A DNA stretch of 64,000 bases from an uncultured Pelagibacteraceae bacterium (GCA_902518185.1 CABYFG010000001.1:1-64000), one strand, 5' to 3'; shown: positions 45,557-54,712, numbered from the stretch's first letter. Made by a program: numbers and translations. The notes: a model not told the origin generated them from the sequence alone.

Positions 45557-46441
45557 ATGCTAAGTAAAAATCAATTGGGTTTTTTGTACATGTTTATGTC
45601 TGTTTGTGCATTTTCATTAATGGACATAATTGTTAAGTGGTCGGTTGATTATCCAATAGGACAAGTTTTATTTTTTAGAGGTTTTTTTGGAATTTTATTT
45701 TATTTTTTTATAATACCAAAAGAGAGACTTCATGATTTTTATTATACTAAAAGAGCTGGTTTACATTTTTTACGTTGTATGTCAGGTTTAATTGCTTTGG
45801 TTGCAATTTTTATAGCTTTAAGAAAGCTTCCTTTAGCAACCGTTGTTAGCATCTCTTTTGCAGCACCAATATTTACAACAATCCTATCAATATTTTTATT
45901 AAGTGAAAAAGTTGGGATTTACAGGTGGCTAGCAGTAATAGTTGGTTTCATAGGGATATTAATTATTACTGAGCCAGGTATAACCCAATTAAATATTTAT
46001 TATGTTTTCCCAGTAATATTTTGTCTTGGTTTATCTTACGTAGCTATCACTATAAGACAATTATCAACAACAGAGCCTGTTTGGTTAATTTCCTTTTATT
46101 TCTCTTTGTCAATTACTCTATTAAGTTTTTTAAGTATTCCACAAGGATGGGTTATGCCGAGTTTGAAGGATTTTATATTTTTATCTTTGGTCGGTATTTT
46201 TGGTGGTATGGCTAATCTATGGCTGGGCCAGTCATATAAATATTCTGAAGTTTCTCTTGTTACTCCATTAAAATATTTAGCTTTATTATTTGCTATAGTG
46301 TTTGGTTACTTCATATGGGGAGAAGTGCCTACATATAAAACGCTTCTTGGAGCATTATTAGTAATTGTATCAACACTGATTATCTTTAGAAGAGAAATTT
46401 ATAATAAAAAAATAATTACTTCTAAAACAATAAATGACTAA
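45557..46441 (+). CDS. EamA/DMT family transporter
   Basis: 10-TM two-repeat pattern; ISFAAPIFTTILSIFLLSEKVGIYRWLAVIVGFIGILII. Confidence 0.9.
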   Translation: MLSKNQLGFLYMFMSVCAFSLMDIIVKWSVDYPIGQVLFFRGFFGILFYFFIIPKERLHDFYYTKRAGLHFLRCMSGLIALVAIFIALRKLPLATVVSISFAAPIFTTILSIFLLSEKVGIYRWLAVIVGFIGILIITEPGITQLNIYYVFPVIFCLGLSYVAITIRQLSTTEPVWLISFYFSLSITLLSFLSIPQGWVMPSLKDFIFLSLVGIFGGMANLWLGQSYKYSEVSLVTPLKYLALLFAIVFGYFIWGEVPTYKTLLGALLVIVSTLIIFRREIYNKKIITSKTIND

Positions 46442-47069
46442 AGTTCCAAAATATTGGAAAAAAGCAAAAAATTACCTATCAAAAAAAGATAAAGTATTAG
46501 GAAAATTAATTAAAAGCTATCAAAGTCCTTCAGAAATCATTCTTACTTCTAGAGGAAATATATTTTTTTCCTTATGCAAAAGTATAATTGGTCAACAAAT
46601 TAGTGTTGCTGCAGCAAATGCTGTTTTTTTAAAATTTAAAAAGAGGTGTAATAATAAAATAAATCCAAAAATAGTATCTAAATTAACTACATCGCAATTA
46701 AAAAGTTGTGGATTGAGCCACCAGAAGGTGTCTGGTATCAAGAATTTAGCGAAAAAGACTTTGAATAAATCTTTCAATCCAAAACTAATAAAGAATATGA
46801 GTGATGAAGAGGCAATAATTTATCTTTCAAAATTAAAACAGATTGGAAGGTGGTCAGCAGAAATGATTTTACTTTTTACATATAATAGACCAAATATTTG
46901 GCCCATACAAGATATTGGACTTCTTAAAGCGATTTCAAAAAACTATAAAAAAAAATATTTACCTCCAGAAAGGTTTGTAAATGATTTAAAAAAAAAATTT
47001 ACACCTTATTGCTCAGTAGCAACGTGGTACTTGTGGAGAAGCATAGATCCAGAACCAATACAATATTAA
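46434..47069 (+). CDS. alkA: DNA-3-methyladenine glycosylase II-like HhH-GPD protein
   Basis: IIGQQISVAAANAVFLKFK, LKQIGRWSAEMILLF, catalytic Asp WPIQDIGLLKAI. Confidence 0.88.
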   Translation: MTKVPKYWKKAKNYLSKKDKVLGKLIKSYQSPSEIILTSRGNIFFSLCKSIIGQQISVAAANAVFLKFKKRCNNKINPKIVSKLTTSQLKSCGLSHQKVSGIKNLAKKTLNKSFNPKLIKNMSDEEAIIYLSKLKQIGRWSAEMILLFTYNRPNIWPIQDIGLLKAISKNYKKKYLPPERFVNDLKKKFTPYCSVATWYLWRSIDPEPIQY

Positions 47070-47356
47070 ATACCCTCTACTATTTGATGATGTCTAATTA
47101 CATGGCCTTCAAGGATATTGTGGGCATCTTTATACTCTTTAGAGTCATAGCATCCTAAAGCAGTATTATAATTTGGAAATTCAACAACGACTATTCTTGG
47201 AGAGTCGATCCCCTCATTTGTTCTATTTTTACCACCTCTAACTAAAAATTTACCAGAAAATTTTTCCACAGCAGGTTTAGCTTTACTAGCATACTCTCTT
47301 AGTTTTTCTAAATTATCTATCTTATCATATATACATACCCAGTAAGCTTTCATCAT
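47066..47356 (-). CDS. DUF1330 family protein
   Basis: MKAYWVCIYDKIDNLEKLREYASKAKPAVEKFSGKFLVRGG...VVVEFPNYNTALGCYDSKEYKDA. Confidence 0.9.
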   Translation of the reverse strand: MMKAYWVCIYDKIDNLEKLREYASKAKPAVEKFSGKFLVRGGKNRTNEGIDSPRIVVVEFPNYNTALGCYDSKEYKDAHNILEGHVIRHHQIVEGI

Positions 47357-47396
47357 TTCTCCTTTTTAAATAATTTTAATTGTGATAATAAATTTC

Positions 47397-47924
47397 ATGG
47401 CAGAGAAATTGATTATCAGCTTTAATGAATATATTCAAATAGTTGAGAAACTAGCAATACAAATTCATAAAAATTATAGTCCAACAGTTCTTGTTGGCAT
47501 TATGAGGGGAGCAGCACCAATTATTGATATTTTATCAAGAATTTTAAAATTACCCATAGCATACATAGTTATTCAGAGTTATTCCGGCAAGGGAATAGAG
47601 GATAAACAAGGTAAATTAATGTTTGCTCGTGAAATAAGTTCTTTGGCAAATAATAAAGATTTTACCAGAGTACTTTTGATAGATGACTTATCAGACACCG
47701 GTTTAACTTTAAACAAAAGTATAGAGTGGTTAAAAAGTTACGGTCCAACAAAAGATTTTATTAAAGAGGTTAAAACAGCATGTTTATGGAAAAAGAAGTC
47801 ATCATCATTTGAGCCAGATTTTTGTCCTGTTAAACTAAACTCTGACCCTTGGATTGTTCAGCCAACTGAGCACTATGAGGAACTATCGATTGAGCAAATT
47901 ATTGAGAAAAATAAACAGGGCTAA
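47397..47924 (+). CDS. Purine-type phosphoribosyltransferase (start likely ATG 47397)
   Basis: VLVGIMRGAAPIIDILSRIL and PRPP loop VLLIDDLSDTGLTL. Confidence 0.88.
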   Translation: MAEKLIISFNEYIQIVEKLAIQIHKNYSPTVLVGIMRGAAPIIDILSRILKLPIAYIVIQSYSGKGIEDKQGKLMFAREISSLANNKDFTRVLLIDDLSDTGLTLNKSIEWLKSYGPTKDFIKEVKTACLWKKKSSSFEPDFCPVKLNSDPWIVQPTEHYEELSIEQIIEKNKQG

Positions 47925-47938
47925 AGTTAAATAGCCCT
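47917..47938. terminator. Bidirectional hairpin between convergent phosphoribosyltransferase and NCS2 genes
   Basis: AGGGCTA-AAGTTAAA-TAGCCCT (7-bp stem); on minus strand followed by GTTTATTTTT. Confidence 0.7.
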
Positions 47939-47952
47939 ATTTATAAACTTGT

Positions 47953-49263
47953 TTAAGCAACAACAAAGCTTAAAAAACTTAAAATTGCAATAACCCAAAT
48001 AGCAGGTGAAGTTGATGAAAACTTCCCGGTGCAAATTTTGATTAAAGCATATGAGATAAATGCTAACGCAATACCATTACTAATGCTATAAGTCAAAGGC
48101 ATTGCTATCATAGCTAACACCGCTGGCGCAGACTCAGCAATATCATTCCATTCGATATCAGTTATATTCCTCACAAATAAAACAGCAACGTATAAAAGAG
48201 CTGCTCCATCAATCTCTTTTGGCAGGCTTGTTGCTAGGGGAGATAAAAATAGACAGGCCAAAAATAATAATCCAATTACTAAAGATGTCATTCCAGTTCT
48301 ACCACCAGCTTTTACACCAGCTCCAGACTCAACATAACTTGTTACTGTCGTCGTACCCATCAAAGCTCCTGCAACAGTTCCTACACTGTCAGACATCATA
48401 GCTTTTTCAATATCTTTTACTTTACCATTTTTATCTACTTTACCTGCAACGTTTGCTACTGAAGTTAAAGTTCCTGCAGTGTCGAAGAAATCAATAAACA
48501 AAAGAGTGAATATCACTGTTGACATACCGGCGGTAAAAGCAGCAGTTAAATCAAAGTCCATTAAATAGGTCATTGGGGGTATGTTTCCTACAACACCATT
48601 GAATTTTGCGAGACCTGATACCCAAGCAATTATACTAAAAGCAATGATACCAATAATAATATTCCCTTTTATATTAAGTTTCTCCATTACAATCATTGAA
48701 ATAAATGCCAAACATCCTAAAATAATTAAAGGATTTTTTATATCACCAAGTGTAACTAATGTTACAGGATGATCAGCAACGACACCCATTATTTCTAAGC
48801 CGATAATTGCTAGAAATAAACCTATGCCTGCACCAATTCCAAGTTTTAAACTTTTTGGAATTGAATTAATTAGCCATGCCCTTATAGGGGTTAAAGATAT
48901 AATTAAAAATAATACACCCGCCACTAGGACTGCACCCAAAGCTGCCTGAGGGGTATAACCCATACCAGCTACTACTCCAAAAGCTACAAACGCATTAATA
49001 CCCATTCCAGGCGCAAGCCCAATTGGCCAAGTCTTTCCATAGAATGCCATGATGAAACATGCTAGTGCCGTTGCAACTATTGTTGCAGTAAATACTGCGC
49101 CAAAATCAAAAAAACCTTTTTCAGGTCCTGCGAATTCTCCTGACAAAATGAATGGATTTAAAAACATTATATATGCCATTGTCAGAAAAGTTGTAACTCC
49201 AGCTATAACTTCTGTTTTAAAATTAGTTTTGTGTTTTTTGTACTCAAAATATTTATCTAGCAT
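47953..49263 (-). CDS. NCS2 family purine permease (guanine/hypoxanthine type)
   Basis: FKTEVIAGVTTFLTMAYIMFLNPFILS, GLAPGMGINAFVAFG, DFFDTAGTLTSVANVAG. Confidence 0.95.
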   Translation of the reverse strand: MLDKYFEYKKHKTNFKTEVIAGVTTFLTMAYIMFLNPFILSGEFAGPEKGFFDFGAVFTATIVATALACFIMAFYGKTWPIGLAPGMGINAFVAFGVVAGMGYTPQAALGAVLVAGVLFLIISLTPIRAWLINSIPKSLKLGIGAGIGLFLAIIGLEIMGVVADHPVTLVTLGDIKNPLIILGCLAFISMIVMEKLNIKGNIIIGIIAFSIIAWVSGLAKFNGVVGNIPPMTYLMDFDLTAAFTAGMSTVIFTLLFIDFFDTAGTLTSVANVAGKVDKNGKVKDIEKAMMSDSVGTVAGALMGTTTVTSYVESGAGVKAGGRTGMTSLVIGLLFLACLFLSPLATSLPKEIDGAALLYVAVLFVRNITDIEWNDIAESAPAVLAMIAMPLTYSISNGIALAFISYALIKICTGKFSSTSPAIWVIAILSFLSFVVA

Positions 49264-49388
49264 TTTTCCTCCTATTAATGATTAATTAATTGATTCTTCA
49301 TAAAATTACCTCACAAAATCTAGTTTTATTCACATTATTCAACTTATAAGTTTATATTTATGCTTTAATTTAGTTGATAATATTTTTC

Positions 49389-49694
49389 ATGAAAATTTTT
49401 AAATCAATTACCTTGCTAATTTTTTTCTGTTTTGCTTTTTCGGGTTGTCAAACTGTTAAAAAAAAAACAGATGCAATTGTAGAAAAAGAAAATCAAAAAT
49501 TATCAAAATATATTGGAAAACCCTCTAATAAACTTAAAAATGACTTGGGAAATCCTGATGAAGATTTTAAAAATGAGGATGGTAATACTGAACTAGTTTA
49601 TAAAACTAAAAAATATGGAATTCCTTGCGAAAGAAAATTTGAGATTGACTCTAATTCTATTGTGATCGGATTTGTTTCAAAAGGTTGTTTTTAA
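49389..49694 (+). CDS. Small lipoprotein, SmpA/OmlA-like by eye
   Basis: Signal peptide with lipobox FAFSGCQ after MKIFKSITLLIFF; function unknown. Confidence 0.65.
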   Translation: MKIFKSITLLIFFCFAFSGCQTVKKKTDAIVEKENQKLSKYIGKPSNKLKNDLGNPDEDFKNEDGNTELVYKTKKYGIPCERKFEIDSNSIVIGFVSKGCF

Positions 49695-49699
49695 ATTTA

Positions 49700-49722
49700 C
49701 TTGCGGAGACAAACTCCGCAAG
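49700..49722. terminator. GC-rich hairpin between convergent lipoprotein and hsp20 genes
   Basis: CTTGCGGAG-ACAAA-CTCCGCAAG, perfect 9-bp stem; no strong T-tract on either side. Confidence 0.65.
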
Positions 49723-49732
49723 CAAGGCAAAC

Positions 49733-50179
49733 TTATTTAATCTCTATAAGCTTTTTCTTTTTATGTTCTGGCACTATTCTTTCACACGATATTGTTAAAA
49801 GACCATCTTTAAGTTCTGCACCATTTACTTTCACATCATCAGCAATAGTGAACGATCTTGCAAATTGTCTTTGTGATATACCTTTGTGTATAATCTCACC
49901 ATTATCACTTTGGTCTTGAGATTTATTAACTTGTTTTGTTCTTACAGTTAATAAATTATCCTCAAATTCAACCTCAACATCTTTTTTATTAAAACCAGCC
50001 AGAGCTACTTCGATAGCGTAATTGTCTTTGCTAGTTTTTCTAATGTTGTATGGCGGATAATTTGACTGCATAGTCATTGTGCCATTCCCTAACATATTTT
50101 CAAATTGATCAAACATATCGTCGAAACCAATTGAAAATGGTCTTAGGGAGTTAAATATAGATAGATCCTTACTTGTCAT
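49733..50179 (-). CDS. Hsp20/alpha-crystallin small heat-shock protein (IbpA-like); start ATG 50179
   Basis: YPPYNIRKTSKDNYAIEVALAGFNKKDVEVEFEDNLLTVRT...LKDGLLTI; strong SD AGGAGG before MTSKDL. Confidence 0.95.
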   Translation of the reverse strand: MTSKDLSIFNSLRPFSIGFDDMFDQFENMLGNGTMTMQSNYPPYNIRKTSKDNYAIEVALAGFNKKDVEVEFEDNLLTVRTKQVNKSQDQSDNGEIIHKGISQRQFARSFTIADDVKVNGAELKDGLLTISCERIVPEHKKKKLIEIK

Positions 50180-50183
50180 ATTT

Positions 50184-50231
50184 CCTCCTTTGTTAAGCAA
50201 GTTTATTGAAAGCCCCATTAGGCGACTTTCA
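50184..50231 (-). promoter_or_regulatory. Candidate ROSE-type RNA thermometer in hsp20 5' UTR
   Basis: 5' hairpin TGAAAGTCGCC-TAAT-GGGGCTTTCA, then CUUGCU-UAACAA-AGGAG, where UUGCU can pair with SD AGGA leaving one bulged G (ROSE signature). Confidence 0.65.
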
Positions 50232-50237
50232 TATTTT

Positions 50238-50266
50238 TATATGGTATTTCTTTAAAAATTTTCAAG
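50238..50266 (-). promoter_or_regulatory. RpoH (sigma32)-like promoter for hsp20
   Basis: Minus strand CTTGAAA (50266-50260), 13-nt spacer, TACCATATA (50246-50238), versus consensus CTTGAAA-N13-CCCCATNTA. Confidence 0.7.
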
Positions 50267-50273
50267 ATTTAAA

Positions 50274-52349
50274 TTAAAGTTTTTTTGCAATCTTTAAGGC
50301 AAAGGCATAATCTAATGCTATCTCCTCAATTGCACCATCTCTACCAGATTTCCCGCCATGACCTGCTTCCATTTCAGTCTTTAAAAGTAATAAATTATTA
50401 TCTGTTTTATAATCTCTAAGTTTTGCAGTGAACTTTGCGGGCTCATCAAACAAAACTCTGTTATCATTTAAGCTTGTTGTGATTAAGATATGAGGATAAT
50501 CCATTTTTTTTATATTATTATATGGAGCATAAGAATAAATATATTCAAAATGATCTTTATTATCTTTAGCATTACCAAATTCATCAAACTCTCCGACAGT
50601 TAATGGCAAAGAATGATCTAGATTGGTTGTCAAAGAGTCTACAAATGGCACTGCCATTATGATACCTAAGAATAATTCTGGGTTCATATTTACTACTGCT
50701 CCCATTAATAACCCACCAGCTGATCCGCCCATACCAATAATCTTACCTTTTGATGAATATTTTTTTTCGATTAAATATTTGGCTGCATATATGTAATCTC
50801 TAAAAGTATTTTTTTTATTTGTTAGTTTTCCCTCTTTCCACCATTTCATGCCCTTTTCCATTCCACCTCTTATATGAGCAGTCGCCCAAATTATATTTCT
50901 GTTTATCAAGCTTAATTTTGTAGATGAAAAACTTGGACTCATTGAATTACCATATGACCCATAACCATAAAGTAAAACATTGGCTGATCCATCCATTTTA
51001 GTTTTTATATGTCTCGTTATGGTTAGTGGGACTAATCTTCCATCATGAGATTTGTATTCTACTCTTTCTACGATATAATCTTCAGGATTATGCCCTGAGG
51101 GAATTATTTGCTCTTTAACGATTTTTTTTTGTTTTGTTGAGAGATCATACAAATATACTCTTGAAGGAGTTTTTGGAGAGGAATATCCAATATAAATTTC
51201 ATCAGTGTTTTTATCTTTTTGTCTAAAAGAAATATTTGGTACACAGACTTGCTCATTTGAAAGAATAATCTCTTCCTCTAAACCAGTATGAATGTTTCTA
51301 ACAAATAGCTTGTCTAGCGCATTAGATGTCTCTGACCTTATTATCCAGTTTTTTAAAAATACACAACCACCAATTAAAACCTCATCCTTGGCTGCGATAT
51401 AAGTTTTCCAATTTTGTCTTTCTAAACTTTCTGAAACTTCAATCTTAAAATCCTCAGCATTTTCATTTGTGTGGTTATAAAATTTATTATCCCACGAATT
51501 AACTGAATACAAAACACCTTTATTTCTTTTCTTTATCAATTTAGGATAAGGTATTTTTTCATCTGTTCTAAAATAATACTGCTCAGATGTATTATGATCT
51601 GAAGTAGAAATAAAAAAATATTTTTCATCTGAACTTAAATTAATACTTACTGTAAAAGCCTTACTTATTTCCTCAAAAACTAGATCATCTGACTTATCAA
51701 AATTACCTATTTCATGTCTAAAAATTTTTCTTGCACGATGGTTATTGTCTAATTTCGAATAAAAAATATATTTATCATCTAAACTGAATGTAATGCTACC
51801 AGAAGTGTCATAGATTTGTTTAGTAACAATTTTGTTTGTCTCAATGTTTCTTATAAAAATAGTATAATATTCAGATCCTTTAACATCTAATGAGTAAGCT
51901 AAATACTTATCATTATGGCTTACTTCAAGATCACCCACACCAAAATATTCAACACCCAATTTTTTTTTTTCTTCATCTCCATTCCAAATTTCTTCAATTT
52001 TTTTTGAGTTAATTTTTCTTCTTAGTTTTATTGAATAATTTCCCTCAATTGTAGTTTTAGTCCAATATTCATAAGAATGATCTTTGTAAGGCAAGGATTC
52101 ATCATCAAGTTTTATTCTTCCCTTAATTTCATGAAAAATTTTTTTTTGTAGATTTTTTGTATCTTTTAAATGATATTCAGTATAATTATTTTCTTCAATT
52201 AAATATTTTTTTACCTCTGGATTAAGTTTATTTTTGTCTTTAAGTACTTCTAAAATGTTTTTTTGATGAATCCAGCTATAGTCATCCTCCCAGGTTATAT
52301 TGTGACAAGATTTTATTTCTGGTATTTTTCTAAGTTGTGGTACTTTCAT
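50274..52349 (-). CDS. ptrB: S9 family prolyl oligopeptidase / oligopeptidase B
   Basis: GMGGSAGGLLMGAVVNMNPELF nucleophile, AGHGGKSGR histidine, 691 aa. Confidence 0.94.
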   Translation of the reverse strand: MKVPQLRKIPEIKSCHNITWEDDYSWIHQKNILEVLKDKNKLNPEVKKYLIEENNYTEYHLKDTKNLQKKIFHEIKGRIKLDDESLPYKDHSYEYWTKTTIEGNYSIKLRRKINSKKIEEIWNGDEEKKKLGVEYFGVGDLEVSHNDKYLAYSLDVKGSEYYTIFIRNIETNKIVTKQIYDTSGSITFSLDDKYIFYSKLDNNHRARKIFRHEIGNFDKSDDLVFEEISKAFTVSINLSSDEKYFFISTSDHNTSEQYYFRTDEKIPYPKLIKKRNKGVLYSVNSWDNKFYNHTNENAEDFKIEVSESLERQNWKTYIAAKDEVLIGGCVFLKNWIIRSETSNALDKLFVRNIHTGLEEEIILSNEQVCVPNISFRQKDKNTDEIYIGYSSPKTPSRVYLYDLSTKQKKIVKEQIIPSGHNPEDYIVERVEYKSHDGRLVPLTITRHIKTKMDGSANVLLYGYGSYGNSMSPSFSSTKLSLINRNIIWATAHIRGGMEKGMKWWKEGKLTNKKNTFRDYIYAAKYLIEKKYSSKGKIIGMGGSAGGLLMGAVVNMNPELFLGIIMAVPFVDSLTTNLDHSLPLTVGEFDEFGNAKDNKDHFEYIYSYAPYNNIKKMDYPHILITTSLNDNRVLFDEPAKFTAKLRDYKTDNNLLLLKTEMEAGHGGKSGRDGAIEEIALDYAFALKIAKKL

Positions 52350-52364
52350 AATTAGCAGAATTAT

Positions 52365-52868
52365 ATGAATATAATAATTTATACAGTGGTAATATTGCTC
52401 ATCTTATATTTTCTTTTGAAATTTATAAGCAATATTTCATCAAAGAAAATATCTAAAGGCCTCCGAATTTCAACGATTGTGGCTCTAATAATTCTTGCAG
52501 TGTTATTTGCTCTAGGAGGTAGGTACTTATTAACTTTGCCCCTAACCTTAGCAAGTCTTGCGCTATTAAAATTAAAAGGTTTGTCAATTTTTCAATTGAT
52601 TTCACTTTATAGATTAATTCAGACTTTAAGGAGGAGTGGCCGATTTTCTTTTAACCAATCACAAGGAAAGAGTTTTTCTAACCTTTCTGTATCAGAGTCT
52701 TATAAAATTCTAAATTTAGATGAAAAAAAAAAATTAACCAAAGAGGATATTAATAAGGCTTACTTAAAAATCCAAAAAAAAATTCATCCAGATGTTTCAC
52801 CAGAGACTGCTCGATTATCATCAATCGTTAATGAGGCAAGAGATGTATTGCTCAATGAAGTTAAATAA
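52365..52868 (+). CDS. Membrane-anchored J-domain protein (TIM14/TimB-like topology)
   Basis: N-terminal TMs and C-terminal J domain with HPD (KKIHPDVSPETARL). Confidence 0.82.
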   Translation: MNIIIYTVVILLILYFLLKFISNISSKKISKGLRISTIVALIILAVLFALGGRYLLTLPLTLASLALLKLKGLSIFQLISLYRLIQTLRRSGRFSFNQSQGKSFSNLSVSESYKILNLDEKKKLTKEDINKAYLKIQKKIHPDVSPETARLSSIVNEARDVLLNEVK

Positions 52869-53787
52869 AATTTTTTATTTCATCCATTACCATTTCAACT
52901 GTAATTGAGTTAGGATCCAAGCGGGAGTTGTGGGAAATTTTATTTAATTCAATATTTGCTGGAATAATTCTTTTTTGATTTAAGCTATAGTCCGAGTAAG
53001 CTCTTGGTGTATCTAATAAAATTACAAAACTTAGCTTTCCCATTTGACAAGATATATGATGACCAAAAGAATCATTACCAATATAAAAATCACTCAATGA
53101 TATATAATTCTTTACTTCGTATATATTTTTATTACTAAGCGACTCACAGTGTTCTTTACCAATTTCCTTAATTATCTCATTTGCATCATTACTTTCATCA
53201 GGCCCGCATAATAAATAAAAGTAAAATTTATTTTTCTCATTTATTTTTTTTATTAACGAGATAAAATTTTTGACCCCCCATTTTGTTGTTGGACCAGATG
53301 ATCCAATTCCCATAATTATTTTTTTTAGGTCATTTTTTTTTAATTTATTTACCTCGGTACTATCTACTAAAATACTACTTTCTGTGGGACAATCTGAAAT
53401 TCCTAAATTTTTTTCAGTAAATTTTTTTGCAGTATTTACAAGATGTAAATTTTTCTTTTTAAAAAAAGGGTATTTGTAAACATTATTTATACCAGCTATT
53501 TTAGCAGCAAAAAAATATCTGAGACTTGGATAGAATATGTATAAATTATCAAGACTTAATTTTTTCAGAAAATTTGATAGTTTAATTATATCTAAAAGCT
53601 TTTTATAAAAATCATCTAAATATATGATATCTTGAATAAGTGGATCATTTTCAAGAACTTCCTTAAGCTTTGGGTTTAATGTAATTAATGTTACAGGACC
53701 AAATTTTTTCGCTATTTGGTGACAATAACTGAGATGAAGTAGATTTGCGCCTAAACCCTTATAGCTTAAGAAAATTCCAGTTTTCAT
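52861..53787 (-). CDS. Glycosyltransferase family 9 (LPS heptosyltransferase-like)
   Basis: MGIGSSGPTTKWGVKNFISLIKKI, NDSFGHHISCQMGKLSFVILLDTP. Confidence 0.8.
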   Translation of the reverse strand: MKTGIFLSYKGLGANLLHLSYCHQIAKKFGPVTLITLNPKLKEVLENDPLIQDIIYLDDFYKKLLDIIKLSNFLKKLSLDNLYIFYPSLRYFFAAKIAGINNVYKYPFFKKKNLHLVNTAKKFTEKNLGISDCPTESSILVDSTEVNKLKKNDLKKIIMGIGSSGPTTKWGVKNFISLIKKINEKNKFYFYLLCGPDESNDANEIIKEIGKEHCESLSNKNIYEVKNYISLSDFYIGNDSFGHHISCQMGKLSFVILLDTPRAYSDYSLNQKRIIPANIELNKISHNSRLDPNSITVEMVMDEIKNFI

Positions 53788-53826
53788 AAAAATAATTTTT
53801 CTATTATACTTAATTAAAAAAAATTT

Positions 53827-54711
53827 ATGGTAAAAATTAAAGGAATTTATGCAGCTGGAATGTCAATTTTAAATGATGATTTGAGTTTAAATGTCGAAAA
53901 AACAATTTTACATTCCGAAAAAATTATTGATCAGGGATGTCATGGAGTTGCAATTTTTGGGAGCACTGGTCAAGCACAATTAATTTCAGTAGCTGAGAAG
54001 ATTGATTTACTTAATAAACTGACTTTGAGCAAATATAAAAAAAGCTATATTATAGGTACAGGCTTTAATTCTTTAGCAGAAACAATTAATTTAATGAAAA
54101 TTTCCTTAACACTTGGATTTAAAAAATTTTTGGTAATGCCTCCAGCATATTATAATTATGAAGATGCACAGGTTATTAAATTTTACTCAAAAATAATCGA
54201 GAGTATTCCAGATGTTGAAATTATTCTCTATAATTTTGAAAAATTATGTGGATATAAATTTAGTAAAGAATGTGTAGAGGAATTAGTTAAAAGATTTCCT
54301 GATCAAATAATTGGCGTTAAAGATAGTTCTTACAATTTGATTGAAAGTTTGGAAGTAGAAAATTTTTCAATTTTACCCGGATCTGAGCTGAAACTATTAA
54401 GTGGCTTAGAAAAAGGATGTTCAGGGATTATTACAGCAACTTGCAATGTTACAGCGACTTTATCTAGAAAAGTTTATGATGATTTTTTTTTAAAAAATCC
54501 TCAATCACAAAATAAAAAATTATGCGAGGTAAGGAGAGTTTTTGACGAATTTAATTTAATTTCTGCATTACACACTTTTTACGCTAAAGAAGATAGTATT
54601 TATGAAAATGTATTACCTCCCTTAAGATTATTAAATGAGATAGAGGGAAAAAAGTTAATTGATACTTTAAAAGGTATAAATTTTAATTTGAAACCTTCAA
54701 GGGCTGCCTAG
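53827..54711 (+). CDS. Dihydrodipicolinate synthase/NAL superfamily aldolase, non-canonical paralog
   Basis: GVAIFGSTGQAQLISVAEK, IILYNFEKL, IIGVKDSS (Schiff-base Lys). Confidence 0.85.
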   Translation: MVKIKGIYAAGMSILNDDLSLNVEKTILHSEKIIDQGCHGVAIFGSTGQAQLISVAEKIDLLNKLTLSKYKKSYIIGTGFNSLAETINLMKISLTLGFKKFLVMPPAYYNYEDAQVIKFYSKIIESIPDVEIILYNFEKLCGYKFSKECVEELVKRFPDQIIGVKDSSYNLIESLEVENFSILPGSELKLLSGLEKGCSGIITATCNVTATLSRKVYDDFFLKNPQSQNKKLCEVRRVFDEFNLISALHTFYAKEDSIYENVLPPLRLLNEIEGKKLIDTLKGINFNLKPSRAA

Positions 54712-54712
54712 C

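Noticed and set aside
49341-49352. Perfect palindrome AACTTATAAGTT upstream of the small lipoprotein
   Set aside because: 12-bp AT-rich palindromes are expected by chance many times in a window of this composition; no second copy seen
49264-49388. Possible purine riboswitch in the NCS2 permease leader
   Set aside because: No TATA...-type conserved aptamer loops or three-way junction recognisable on the minus strand
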